NCBI RefSeq assembly: GCF_023721815.1
Contig: NZ_JAMDLI010000021.1
Span: 266,282-330,281, forward strand
Direction of reading: 5' to 3'
Source: Pleomorphomonas sp. JP5
Lineage (GTDB): Bacteria; Pseudomonadota; Alphaproteobacteria; Rhizobiales; Pleomorphomonadaceae
Length of the DNA: 64,000 nucleotides
How positions within the stretch are numbered: the first letter of the stretch is position 1; each line of letters starts with the position of its first letter. The notes under the pieces are model-generated. The model ran no database searches. It saw nothing but the letters and a program-made list of their open reading frames with translations, and had not been told where the DNA came from. This document shows, piece by piece, positions 8,755 to 16,910 of the stretch. Both the position numbers and the translations under genes were made by a program.

Positions 8755-9624
8755 CTACGGTAGCCAGACCGATGGCAAGACGACCTCGGCAATGCCATTG
8801 GCTCTGAGCACCTCCGCCGTGGCCTCAACGGCGGCACGCGACATGGGAGCCCAGGTCGCTGCCGGCCCACGCACACCATGGTGCTGGAAGGCGTTGAGGC
8901 GGAGGTGCGTGTCCGGGCCGAGTTCATGCACCAGGTTGGAAAGCGCCGCGATCTCTTCGGGGCGGTCGGTCTCGCCGGGAATCAGAAGGAAGCGCAGTTC
9001 GCAGAGTTTGCCTGCCTCGGCAAGAAGCCTAGCCGAGGCGAGCGACAAGTCGTTGTCGGCGCCGGTAAGCCGGCGGTGGCGCTCGGGATCGAAGGCTTTG
9101 ATGTCGAGCATCACGCCATCGGTAACCGGCAAAACCCTTTGCCAGCCCTCGCTGGGCAGATTGCCGTTGCTGTCGATGAACAGCGTCAGATGGGCCAGGT
9201 CCGGCGCTGCCCGGATGGCCGTGAACAGATCGATCAGGAAATCGAGATGCACCGTCGCCTCTCCGCCGGATACGGTGAGGCCGTTGAGAAAAGGTGCATT
9301 GCGGCGAAGAAGAACAAGCACGTCTGCCACCGTCATCCGCCGCACCATGGGGTTGGCGCGGGTAGGGCAGGCGGAAAGGCAGCTGTCGCAGGAAATGCAA
9401 GGGCCTGGATCGTGGACGACCTTGCTGCCGGACTTCTTCAGGGCGCCGGACGGGCAAACGGAAACACAGGCGCCGCAGTCGCTGCAGACGCCGATGGTGT
9501 GCGGGTTGTGGCAGGTGACGCAGCGGTAGTTGCAGCCCTGCAGGAACAGCACGAAGCGGTTTCCCGGCCCGTCGACGACCGACCAGGTCAGGAACTTGCT
9601 GACGGCGGCGACGCCGTCAGACAC
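8755..9624 (-). CDS. yjjW: YjjW-family glycyl radical enzyme activase (radical SAM)
   Basis: This 289-residue radical SAM enzyme should install the glycyl radical on its partner YjjI. The cluster motif CNYRCVTC (Cys31, 35, 38) binds the catalytic 4Fe-4S cluster and SAM. Two ferredoxin-type motifs follow: CSDCGACVSVCP at about residues 48-59, and CISCDSCLSACP at about 76-87. This is as in glycyl radical activases with an extra bicluster domain. The SGGEAT segment also matches the family. The start is GTG at 9624, which overlaps the end of yjjI by 8 bases, so translation is probably coupled. The partner is adjacent and the pairing is canonical for yjjI-yjjW. Confidence 0.93.
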   Translation of the reverse strand: MSDGVAAVSKFLTWSVVDGPGNRFVLFLQGCNYRCVTCHNPHTIGVCSDCGACVSVCPSGALKKSGSKVVHDPGPCISCDSCLSACPTRANPMVRRMTVADVLVLLRRNAPFLNGLTVSGGEATVHLDFLIDLFTAIRAAPDLAHLTLFIDSNGNLPSEGWQRVLPVTDGVMLDIKAFDPERHRRLTGADNDLSLASARLLAEAGKLCELRFLLIPGETDRPEEIAALSNLVHELGPDTHLRLNAFQHHGVRGPAATWAPMSRAAVEATAEVLRANGIAEVVLPSVWLP

Positions 9625-11155
9625 CCGAACCTGCCATCAGCTCAAGTCCGACGACGCGTGGCTTGCGGTCGAGAATGTGCACGGTCTCGGCCGCTTCGGC
9701 GCCGAGCGCCGTGGTGTTGACGCGCGATCCCCTGGCCGCATTGTAGAGTTTGACGTCGGACAGGCGAATCATGAAGCCGGTGACGCGAACCAGGTCGTTG
9801 CCGGTGACGTTGGCTGTGAACTCGCGGAACCCGAGCTGCAAGGCGCCCTTGGCGAGCTGGAACACGGCTTCCGGGTTGGACCGCACCGTCTCGTCGAGAG
9901 TGAGGATTTCCGAGACGCCCGAGAGATAATACTGGTGGTGCGGCAGGAGAGCCTGCACGTGGCTCACCGGATCCGGCTCGCTTCCGTAAGGAATGCGAAC
10001 GCCGGGTGTGGTGCCGGCATCGCTGGACAGGCCGGCCTGGGCGTGCAGCATGGCGACACCGCGCCAGACGTGCTCCATCGGCTCTCGATCGACCAGTTCG
10101 GCGAGCCGCGCCGAAATGCGGTGGCCAAGTTCGTTGGCGGTGGCATCGTGTCCGTATCGGCCAGGGCGACCGGCGAGATCCTGCAAATGGTTGACGGCCT
10201 CCGCCATGGCGAAGATGCCGAACATAGCCGTAAAGCGGTCCTTGTCGATCCAGCCTTCCTCAATGAGGAAGTTGCCGTCGAAAAAGCCCGACTGCCGGAA
10301 CAGATAATCGACGCGGGCACGCATCAGGCGGGCGTTGAGGTTGACGTAGCGCGGCAGCTGGACGTCGAGGAAATCGGCTTCGCCAGAGCTTGCCTCGGCC
10401 ACCTTTTTGAGATTGACGCGCGCGAGCGATGCGGCGCCACCGCGAAGCGGTAGGGCATTGTAGCAGCTGACGATGGCATATCCCGGCTCGTCGAACACTT
10501 CCCGGTGGATCGGGTGGTTGGCGATGTGCGGCTTGGAACAGGCGATGATGTTGTCGGTGCAGAGCCGCAGGATGGCGTCGCCGCTCACTTCTGGATCGTA
10601 GAGGAAAGTCAGGTTGGGGGCCACCTGCTTCAGCTCGGCGTCTGCTTTGAGGACTGCCCGAGCGACGCGGTTGTCGGTGGGGCCGATGTCGGCATGCAGG
10701 AAGGCGTCCGGCAAGACGCGGTCGATATAGCGCCAGAAGAGCTTGATCTTGCGATAGAGCTCGTCATCCGAAACGCCGTCGCAGAAGGGCAGCAGCAGTG
10801 CGTCGATGTGGCCGATGAACACCGGCATGCCGGTGACCGAGGGGACGTGGTGATAGGCAATCTGCAGCGTGTTGATCGCTTCGTCGAGAGTTTCGGGCTT
10901 GGGCAGCTCCAAATGCGCGGAACCGTTCTTCAGCACCACTTCATAGTCTGGCAGCACATAACGCGGCTTGTAGGGTGCGTTGCCCTCGTACATGTCGCAG
11001 ATGATGCGCGCGTCGAGAGCGGCGCGCGTCTCGGCGTCGAGCAGCACGTAAGGCAGCATGTTCTCGGCCTCGACCGCCAGCGCATGTTCCTTTTGCTTGA
11101 AGCTCAGGGTCGGGTTCTGCGCGATCCGGCGCAGCTGGCTCAGCGTTTCGGTCAT
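9617..11155 (-). CDS. yjjI: YjjI-family glycyl radical enzyme
   Basis: This 512-residue protein is a full-length YjjI (DUF3029) glycyl radical enzyme, a family with no established reaction that I know of. The glycyl-radical motif RVTGFMIRL is near the C-terminus, with the radical on Gly460. The probable catalytic cysteine is Cys231 in VSCYNALPLRGG. Because radicals of this class are oxygen sensitive, activity is expected only under anoxic conditions. The adjacent overlapping yjjW encodes its activase. A GAGGAA ribosome binding site lies just before the ATG at 11155, and a perfect short hairpin (CCGCTC/GAGCGG at 11191-11205) precedes it. A downstream acyl ligase and creatininase-family gene may process its substrate or product; this is inference. 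Confidence 0.93.
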   Translation of the reverse strand: MTETLSQLRRIAQNPTLSFKQKEHALAVEAENMLPYVLLDAETRAALDARIICDMYEGNAPYKPRYVLPDYEVVLKNGSAHLELPKPETLDEAINTLQIAYHHVPSVTGMPVFIGHIDALLLPFCDGVSDDELYRKIKLFWRYIDRVLPDAFLHADIGPTDNRVARAVLKADAELKQVAPNLTFLYDPEVSGDAILRLCTDNIIACSKPHIANHPIHREVFDEPGYAIVSCYNALPLRGGAASLARVNLKKVAEASSGEADFLDVQLPRYVNLNARLMRARVDYLFRQSGFFDGNFLIEEGWIDKDRFTAMFGIFAMAEAVNHLQDLAGRPGRYGHDATANELGHRISARLAELVDREPMEHVWRGVAMLHAQAGLSSDAGTTPGVRIPYGSEPDPVSHVQALLPHHQYYLSGVSEILTLDETVRSNPEAVFQLAKGALQLGFREFTANVTGNDLVRVTGFMIRLSDVKLYNAARGSRVNTTALGAEAAETVHILDRKPRVVGLELMAGSGV

Positions 11156-11296
11156 GGCGGTTCCTCGTTGTCGGGCGCGAGCATGATACGCCGCTCAAGG
11201 AGCGGAGACCATGATCTGGCGCATCAAGCGAGATAAACGAAGGCTTGTCCAGCCGGAGGGTTACCGATCACCTCTCCATGCGTGCCACTCGGCAAC

Positions 11297-12187
11297 TCAC
11301 CCGCCGCCTTCGTCCGGGATCGCCAGAAGATGGCCGCAGGCCTTGCAGTGGACGGCGTCGGGCTCGTGCCGCATGAGGGCGCATTTCGGGCAGCGGAAGG
11401 TGACCTTGTAGGGCCGGAACAAAGCTTGCGCGAGGCGCACGAACAGCGAAATGCCGACGATCATGGTGACGATGGAGGTCAGTTTTCCGGCTGTGCCGGG
11501 GAGGGTGATGTCTCCGAAGCCTGTGGTGGTCACGGTCGCCACCGTGAAATAGAGGGCATCGACCCAACCTTCCATACCCGAGCCCGGTCTCGCAAAGGCG
11601 GTGTAGACGAAGCCGGTGATGACGAAGAGGCAGGTTACGAGGTTGATCGCGGCCCGGCCAACGTCTTCCCACTCCCGATAGCCATGCCGGCCAAGAGAGC
11701 GCCAGAAGAGCCCCTTCTGGGATAGAGTCCACAGACGCAAAATGCGCAGGAAACCGAGATTGGCGAGCCAGAGGGGCGCCAGCAGCGTTGCGAGTACGAC
11801 GAAGTCCACCCAGACCGCCGGGCGTCGCAGCCACTGTCGGATACTGATGGCCGCCGCCGCCCGAGCCGTCAGGTCGGCGACAAGCAGGAGTGCGACGGCG
11901 TAATCGAACCAGAGGAAGGCGCCCAGGTCTTGCAAGACGGGGCTGAGGATAAAGAAGCCGATGATGACGAGATCGACAGTCGCGACCGCCCACTGGAAGC
12001 GGGCCGCGACCGGGTCCGTTCCAACGTAAAGCTGCCGCAGACGCTGACGCCAGGCCGCGCGATCCGGTGCCCCCTCTGGCTCTTCGTCGTAATCGTGTTG
12101 ATAGTCTAGGAGCGACGCGACGGTGGGATCGTCGCTGGAATAGGTCTCGGAGGTGCCGGGTGGTGTGTCCGGAGGCTCGGTCGTCAC
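11297..12187 (-). CDS. voltage-gated K+ channel-like membrane protein with C-terminal zinc ribbon
   Basis: This 296-residue inner-membrane protein has a polar N-terminal tail of about 60 residues, then S1-S4-like hydrophobic segments. A pore region follows with the selectivity filter TTTGFGD (about residue 225), the potassium-channel signature. The presumed S4 (RILRLWTLSQKG) has few basic residues, so voltage sensing may be weak. After the last helix the protein ends in a four-cysteine ribbon, CPKC near residue 265 and CKAC near residue 284. I do not recognise this as a standard part of bacterial 6TM channels. It stands alone between yjjI and a divergent hydratase gene. Potassium selectivity is inferred from the filter; the ribbon may bind zinc and serve in assembly or regulation. 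Confidence 0.87.
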   Translation of the reverse strand: MTTEPPDTPPGTSETYSSDDPTVASLLDYQHDYDEEPEGAPDRAAWRQRLRQLYVGTDPVAARFQWAVATVDLVIIGFFILSPVLQDLGAFLWFDYAVALLLVADLTARAAAAISIRQWLRRPAVWVDFVVLATLLAPLWLANLGFLRILRLWTLSQKGLFWRSLGRHGYREWEDVGRAAINLVTCLFVITGFVYTAFARPGSGMEGWVDALYFTVATVTTTGFGDITLPGTAGKLTSIVTMIVGISLFVRLAQALFRPYKVTFRCPKCALMRHEPDAVHCKACGHLLAIPDEGGG

Positions 12188-12503
12188 GATGGATCAGATC
12201 CTTCCCATGGCGCCTTCGCGAGGCAAAGAGTGGCGGGGATCGTCGAAGCGAATTTCAGCACGCCGGACGGCAGCCTGCAATCATGCGAACAACGATCGCT
12301 GCAATATGGGTCGCGTTCACGCTTCGCCGAAGGTCATCGCCGGCCATTCATGACACGGATCGGTTCATTTTCGGGGCGAGCGACCAGCGGATGAGTTGAC
12401 AAGCGTAGGGACGACAGCCTAGCGCGGCATATGAGCACAGCCGCCTGCCATGGACGCCTGCCATGGAAAACTGGCCGGTCGGCCCAAACTGGGAGTTTTT
12501 CAA
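12188..12503. other. intergenic region between divergent channel and hydratase genes
   Basis: These 316 bases hold no supportable gene; the short ORFs crossing it lack recognisable features. A TTGACA lies at 12396-12401 on the plus strand, but the sequence 17 bases on is a poor -10. A strong GGGAG at 12491-12495 is the ribosome binding site of the hydratase gene. I saw no clear operator or riboswitch. Confidence 0.5.
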
Positions 12504-13274
12504 GTGTCAGAGACAAATGAGGCCGCCACCAGTCTTGCCGAGCTGTTGATCGCAGCACGCCGCGAAGGAAGCAAGCTCACCGCGGAGGCGGTCGGAGGAC
12601 TCGAACCGACGGACGCCGCTGCAGCCGATGCGGCGCAGCTCGCGGTCGTCGAGAAGCTTGGTGCGATCGGCGGCTACAAGGTGCTTCAGGCCGGCGATGC
12701 TCCCGGCAGTTGGGGCGCTATCCTTGCCGATCGTGTCTTCGAGGCTCCCGCCGAGGTGGCCTATTCGATATCCTCGCTCAAGGTGGAAGCCGAGATCGCC
12801 TTTGTGTTCGGACGCGCCCTGCCCGGCAAGCCGGGCGGGGCGGCCTACACGGCCGAAGAGGTGACCGAGGCGGTTGCCGGAGCTTTCGCCGCTTTCGAGA
12901 TTCTTGAAAGTCGCCTCGCGGACGATCCGCGTCCGTCGCCGCTTCTGGCGCGCGCCGACTTCATGGGCAACTGGGGCCTCGTGCGCAGCTCGCCCGTCGC
13001 GGACTGGCAGCGCCTCGTCCATGCCGACGTGGCCGTGCGACTGGAAGTCGGGGGGCGCGTTGTCGTCGATCAACGGGGTGGCCATCCCTCCGGCGTTCCG
13101 TCGCATCCCCTGACGTGGCTTGCCAACATGCTGGCGGCGTCCGGGCATCCGCTTCGAGCGGGTGACGTGGTGACAACCGGTGCCTTTGGTGGCGGCCACA
13201 TCATCGCGCCGGGCGAGACGGCGGTGGCGACGATCGAGGGCTTCGAGCCCATTCGGTTCGTGTTGAGAGGGTGA
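12504..13274 (+). CDS. 2-keto-4-pentenoate hydratase / fumarylacetoacetate hydrolase-fold protein
   Basis: The protein has about 256 residues and the look of the 2-keto-4-pentenoate hydratase (MhpD-like) branch of the FAH superfamily. This branch adds water to 2-hydroxypentadienoate-type intermediates of aromatic meta-cleavage, or decarboxylates related oxo acids. Conserved stretches include EAEIAFVFGRALP, FEILESR and HPLTWLANMLAASG near the C-terminus. I chose the GTG at 12504 because GGGAG lies 8 bases upstream; an ATG at 12450 would add 18 residues. It is not next to other aromatic-degradation genes, so its pathway is open. The gene is followed by a hairpin at 13310-13342. Confidence 0.82.
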   Translation: MSETNEAATSLAELLIAARREGSKLTAEAVGGLEPTDAAAADAAQLAVVEKLGAIGGYKVLQAGDAPGSWGAILADRVFEAPAEVAYSISSLKVEAEIAFVFGRALPGKPGGAAYTAEEVTEAVAGAFAAFEILESRLADDPRPSPLLARADFMGNWGLVRSSPVADWQRLVHADVAVRLEVGGRVVVDQRGGHPSGVPSHPLTWLANMLAASGHPLRAGDVVTTGAFGGGHIIAPGETAVATIEGFEPIRFVLRG

Positions 13275-13309
13275 GTCCCGGGACGTTCGGGAATGGTAAA
13301 GGATAAGCT

Positions 13310-13342
13310 AATGCCGCCTTTAGATTTTCTTTGGGCGGCATT
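13310..13342 (+). terminator. hairpin after the hydratase gene (possible terminator)
   Basis: A perfect 9-base inverted repeat, AATGCCGCC and GGCGGCATT, is separated by 15 bases. It lies 35 bases after the hydratase stop. There is no run of T after the stem, although the loop is T-rich, so intrinsic termination is plausible but not certain. Confidence 0.5.
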
Positions 13343-13429
13343 CAGTGAATTCGACTTTCGTATATGTGGGCGAACGCCTATATGAGGGGCGTCGAACGAG
13401 GTGTTCGGCATAACGAAAGGAAAACCGAG

Positions 13430-13573
13430 ATGTTCGCCCAGGCTCCCCTCAACAGGACGTTCCGCGAGTCTCGCGCCGTCGAGCGGGACACCACTTATGT
13501 GCGCGGTTTCGGTTCCGAGTTCCGTGAGCGTCAGTATGTCCGTGCCGGTGGCAACCGGGTCTCTGGCCTCTGA
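13430..13573 (+). CDS. small basic hypothetical protein (47 residues)
   Basis: This short ORF starts MFAQAPLNRTFRES and is rich in arginine and aromatic residues. I do not recognise a family. Three points support it as a real gene. A good ribosome binding site (AAAGGAAAA, about 8 bases before the ATG) is present. It sits in its own slot between a hairpin at 13310-13342 and an intrinsic terminator that begins 36 bases after its stop. No larger overlapping gene explains the frame. It could also be a non-coding RNA transcribed between the two hairpins. No membrane segment or signal peptide is visible. Its role is unknown. Confidence 0.5.
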   Translation: MFAQAPLNRTFRESRAVERDTTYVRGFGSEFRERQYVRAGGNRVSGL

Positions 13574-13608
13574 CCGACAAGCCTTTTGCTTTCGACTGCT
13601 CTTGTCGA

Positions 13609-13646
13609 GCGCCCGATCCGCGAGGATTTCGGGCGCTTTGCCTTTT
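13609..13646 (+). terminator. intrinsic terminator after the 47-residue ORF
   Basis: A perfect 8-base stem GCGCCCGA/TCGGGCGC with a 12-base loop is followed by TTTGCCTTTT. The position just after a short ORF on the same strand makes it a likely Rho-independent terminator. Confidence 0.72.
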
Positions 13647-13735
13647 GGGCTTTTGAAGGGGCTCGGTCGGAGACGGCGGCGTCCCCTGCCGGGGCGTGCT
13701 GCGAGCGGAATGTCGTGAGGACCGACAAACCGGTG

Positions 13736-13772
13736 CCTAAAACCGATCCGGTTGAACGAGGCCGGTTTTAGG
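13736..13772. repeat. perfect 10-base inverted repeat downstream of dps
   Basis: CCTAAAACCG (13736-13745) and CGGTTTTAGG (13763-13772) form a perfect inverted repeat with a 17-base spacer. It lies between the small ORF's terminator and the 3' end of dps. Read on the minus strand it is 30 bases after the dps stop. It may act as a terminator-like hairpin for dps. Unlike a classical terminator, the A/T part is inside the stem. A dispersed palindromic repeat is the other possibility. Confidence 0.6.
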
Positions 13773-13801
13773 GGGCGTGAGCCGCTTCCGGGTCCCTGCG
13801 G

Positions 13802-14275
13802 TCAGTTCTGCAGATGCGACTCGAGGAACCACACCGCCTTGTCGAGCGCGCGCGAGTAGGCGGTCAGGATATCGGCCGTGTCGGCATCTCCTGCTTCGTC
13901 GGTCTGGTCAATTCCATCTCGCGCGCCTGTCGCTGCCTTGGCGTAGCGTTCGGTCAGAGCCTTGAGGTGCTCATCCTCGGCCGTGATGTCCGCAGGATAG
14001 GCGGGAAGACGACTCGCCGTCGCGACGCCTTGCAGCGTGCCATTGGCAATCCCACCCAGCTGAACGATACGCTCGGCCACCGTATCGACGTGACCGTCGA
14101 CTTCGGTCCGGAACCCGTCGAGCATCTCGTGAATGGCGATGAAGCGCGGGCCCTTCAGGTTCCAGTGCGCCTGCTTGGTCAGCAGAGCCAAATCGATGCC
14201 GTCGGCAAGCAGCGCACCGAGAACCTCGATCGAGACCTTCTTGGCGTTCGATTTCAGCGTATTGTGGGTCTTCAT
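13802..14275 (-). CDS. dps: DNA-binding ferritin-like protein Dps
   Basis: This 157-residue protein is of the Dps/ferritin-like family. It forms dodecamers that oxidise and store iron with hydrogen peroxide and coat DNA in stressed or stationary cells. The ferroxidase-site segments are visible: LTKQAHWNLKGPRFIAIHEM at about residues 33-52, then DGFRTEVDGHVDTVAER. I chose the ATG at 14275, preceded by AAGGAGAG, because sequence further upstream is not Dps-like. It is monocistronic and convergent with the 47-residue ORF region. The N-terminus (MKTHNTLKSNAKK) has a few lysines that could contact DNA, as in other Dps proteins. No OxyR or Fur site was identified by eye. Confidence 0.93.
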   Translation of the reverse strand: MKTHNTLKSNAKKVSIEVLGALLADGIDLALLTKQAHWNLKGPRFIAIHEMLDGFRTEVDGHVDTVAERIVQLGGIANGTLQGVATASRLPAYPADITAEDEHLKALTERYAKAATGARDGIDQTDEAGDADTADILTAYSRALDKAVWFLESHLQN

Positions 14276-14571
14276 TTCACTCTCCTTCGCTCGTGGCTTT
14301 CCAAGCCGACAAAGCGCGTTGCCTTGTCGTGGACCGGCCTCTGTCGTCGGCCGCTGATCTCGTCGGGCGAGATGCTCGGATGTGGTTATGGTTGCAAAAC
14401 TCACACGGGCCCGGAGGGTTCCTCTTTCCGTGTTTTTACGGAAGAAGTTGAGAGTTTTGCGTGGGGCAAGGGAAAGCGATCCACAGGGCAGGGCGAACCT
14501 TCCTCAGGAAAAATACGATGGCCGCCTCTGTCGGATTGACCCGACTCACTTCCCGGTGGATACCAGCAATT

Positions 14572-14750
14572 GAGCTGAGGTTCTCCGGATGCACAATATC
14601 TGGAGCTAAGAGGGAAGCCGGTGCAATGCCGGCGCTGCCCCCGCAACTGTAGGCGGGAAGTGGACGATCCAGGAATGTCACTGGTGCGATGCACTGGGAA
14701 GACGGATCGGCCGCCGAGACCCGCGAGCCAGGAGACCTGCCCCGGCCTAT
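14572..14750 (+). promoter_or_regulatory. cobalamin (B12) riboswitch
   Basis: The leader upstream of nrdD carries the conserved blocks of an adenosylcobalamin riboswitch in the right order. These are GGGAAGCCGGTGCAATGCCGG, split here as GGGAAGCC then GGTGCAATGCC, followed by GCTGCCCCCGCAACTGTA (about 14634-14651). Next come GCACTGGGAAGACGG (B12 box region, about 14691-14705) and GAGCCAGGAGACCTGCC (about 14725-14741). It lies 120 bases before the nrdD start. By family precedent, bound cobalamin should lower expression of the downstream B12-independent reductase. Boundaries are approximate. Confidence 0.93.
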
Positions 14751-14871
14751 GAGAAGTTTCCTCGGGCGGGGTGCACCGGTGGATCGTCGTCGATGCATGG
14801 CCGGAGCACGCTTCGCCCATGTCGACAGCGTTCCCTTTCGTTCCCTGCCCCATACCGGGTGCAGAAGAGCG

Positions 14872-16890
14872 ATGTCGGAAATCAGTCCAGCCAAACCGCC
14901 TCAACACGTCCTCAAGCGTTCGGGGGCACTGGTTCCGTTCGATGCCGGCAAGATCCGCTCCGCCATGGAACGCGCCGGCGCCGCCTCCGGCGAGTTTTCC
15001 AGTGGCGAGGCCGAGCTTCTGGCGTTGCAGACCGTCAAGGTGCTCGCCCATCGCTTTGTCGGTCGCATTCCGTCGATCGAGGAGATTCAGGACGTCGTCG
15101 AGCAGGCGTTGATTTCCGCGAACCATTTCGCCACGGCGCGCGCCTATATCGTTTATCGGGAGCAGAGGGCGCGCCTGCGGCGCGATGCCGACACCGTCGT
15201 CGATGTCGTCGCGTCGATAGACGAGTACCTCGAACGGGCCGACTGGCGGGTCAATGCCAACGCCAACCAGGGCTATTCGCTCGGCGGCCTCATTCTCAAC
15301 GTTTCTGGCAAGGTAACGGCCAACTACTGGCTGAGCCACGTCTATCCACCAGAGGTGGGACAGGCGCATCGCGCTGGCGACATCCACATCCACGACCTCG
15401 ACATGCTGTCGGGTTACTGCGCCGGTTGGTCCCTCCGAACTCTGTTGACCGAGGGCCTCAATGGCGTACCGGGCAAGGTGGAAGCGGGGCCGCCGAAGCA
15501 TCTTTCAAGCGCCGTCGGCCAGATCGTCAATTTCCTCGGCACGCTGCAAAACGAATGGGCCGGCGCCCAGGCGTTCTCATCCTTCGATACCTACATGGCT
15601 CCCTTCGTCCGCAAGGATCGGCTTTCCTACGAGGACGTCCGGCAATCGATCCAGGAACTGATCTACAACCTCAACGTCCCCTCACGCTGGGGTACGCAAA
15701 CGCCCTTCACCAACCTCACCTTCGACTGGGTGTGCCCTGATGACCTGAAGGATCAGGCGCCGGTCGTCGGCGGCGTGGAGATGGGCTTTCGCTACGGCGA
15801 TCTCCAGGCGGAGATGGACGTCATCAATCGCGCCTACATGGAGGTGATGACGGCGGGAGATGCCAAGGGCAGGGTGTTTACCTTCCCGATCCCCACCTAC
15901 AACATCACCAGGGACTTTCCGTGGGACAGCGAGAATGCGGCGCGTCTCTTCGAGATGACGGCCAAATACGGGCTGCCCTACTTCCAGAACTTCCTCAACT
16001 CCGAACTGACGCCGAACATGGTGCGCTCCATGTGCTGTCGGTTGCAGCTCGATCTCAGGGAGCTGCTGAAGCGGGGTAACGGCCTGTTCGGCTCGGCCGA
16101 GCAGACCGGGTCGGTCGGTGTGGTCACGGTGAACTGCGCCCGGCTCGGCTATCTTCACAAGGGTGACGAGGCCGGATTGTTCGGTCGGCTCGACGAACTC
16201 CTGGCCATTGGGCGCACCAGCCTCGAGATCAAGCGCAAGACGATCGAGCGACTGATGGACGATGGGCTCTTCCCCTACACCAGGCGCTACCTCGGCACTC
16301 TGCGCAATCATTTCTCGACGCTCGGCATCAACGGCGTCAACGAGATGATCCGCAACTTCACCGGCGACGCGGAGGACATCACGACGGAGTGGGGCGAGTC
16401 CTTTGCCATCCGTCTGCTCGACCATGTGCGGGCACAGATGGTCCTTTTCCAGGAAGAGACGGGACACCTCTACAATCTCGAGGCGACGCCGGCCGAAGGG
16501 ACGACCTATCGCTTCGCACGAGAGGACAGCAAGCGCTTTCCCGGCATTCTTCAGGCCGGAACGCCGGATGCGCCCTATTACACCAACTCCAGCCAGCTTC
16601 CCGTGGGCTTTACCGACGATGCCTTCGAGGCGCTCCGCCGGCAGGAGCCGCTTCAGAGCCGCTACACCGGCGGCACGGTGCTCCATCTCTACATGGGGGA
16701 GCGCATTTCCTCGGCCGAGGCTTGCAAGAAACTGGTCCGGCGATCGCTCGAAAACTTCCGTTTGCCCTACATCACGGTGACGCCGACTTTCTCGATCTGC
16801 CCAAAGCATGGCTACATCGCCGGCGAGCATGAGTTCTGCCCGGTCTGCGATGCCGAGCGGCTGGCCGAAAAACGTGCCGCCGCCGAGTGA
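14872..16890 (+). CDS. nrdD: class III anaerobic ribonucleoside-triphosphate reductase, large subunit lacking the glycyl-radical tail
   Basis: The 672-residue protein is the catalytic body of class III ribonucleotide reductase, which reduces NTPs to dNTPs without oxygen. An ATP-cone (about residues 12-100: LKRSGALVPFDAGKI...FATARAYIVYREQ) is followed by the ten-stranded barrel. The cysteine pair in MVRSMCCRLQLD (388-389) probably includes the catalytic residue. A C-terminal zinc site, CPKH and CPVC (Cys643, His646, Cys656, Cys659), is intact. The chain stops 13 residues after that site. It therefore lacks the RV.GY glycyl-radical segment that normally follows, which is encoded by the next ORF. 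I chose ATG 14872, preceded by AGAAGAG, because the upstream frame runs through the riboswitch. Expression should be under cobalamin control. Confidence 0.93.
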   Translation: MSEISPAKPPQHVLKRSGALVPFDAGKIRSAMERAGAASGEFSSGEAELLALQTVKVLAHRFVGRIPSIEEIQDVVEQALISANHFATARAYIVYREQRARLRRDADTVVDVVASIDEYLERADWRVNANANQGYSLGGLILNVSGKVTANYWLSHVYPPEVGQAHRAGDIHIHDLDMLSGYCAGWSLRTLLTEGLNGVPGKVEAGPPKHLSSAVGQIVNFLGTLQNEWAGAQAFSSFDTYMAPFVRKDRLSYEDVRQSIQELIYNLNVPSRWGTQTPFTNLTFDWVCPDDLKDQAPVVGGVEMGFRYGDLQAEMDVINRAYMEVMTAGDAKGRVFTFPIPTYNITRDFPWDSENAARLFEMTAKYGLPYFQNFLNSELTPNMVRSMCCRLQLDLRELLKRGNGLFGSAEQTGSVGVVTVNCARLGYLHKGDEAGLFGRLDELLAIGRTSLEIKRKTIERLMDDGLFPYTRRYLGTLRNHFSTLGINGVNEMIRNFTGDAEDITTEWGESFAIRLLDHVRAQMVLFQEETGHLYNLEATPAEGTTYRFAREDSKRFPGILQAGTPDAPYYTNSSQLPVGFTDDAFEALRRQEPLQSRYTGGTVLHLYMGERISSAEACKKLVRRSLENFRLPYITVTPTFSICPKHGYIAGEHEFCPVCDAERLAEKRAAAE

Positions 16891-16910
16891 CTTCAGCGAG
16901 GAGACCCGAC

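Noticed and set aside
11191..11245. FNR-type box (TTGAT...ATCA) upstream of yjjI
   Set aside because: The half-sites on the minus strand are separated by seven bases rather than four, so the spacing does not fit FNR.
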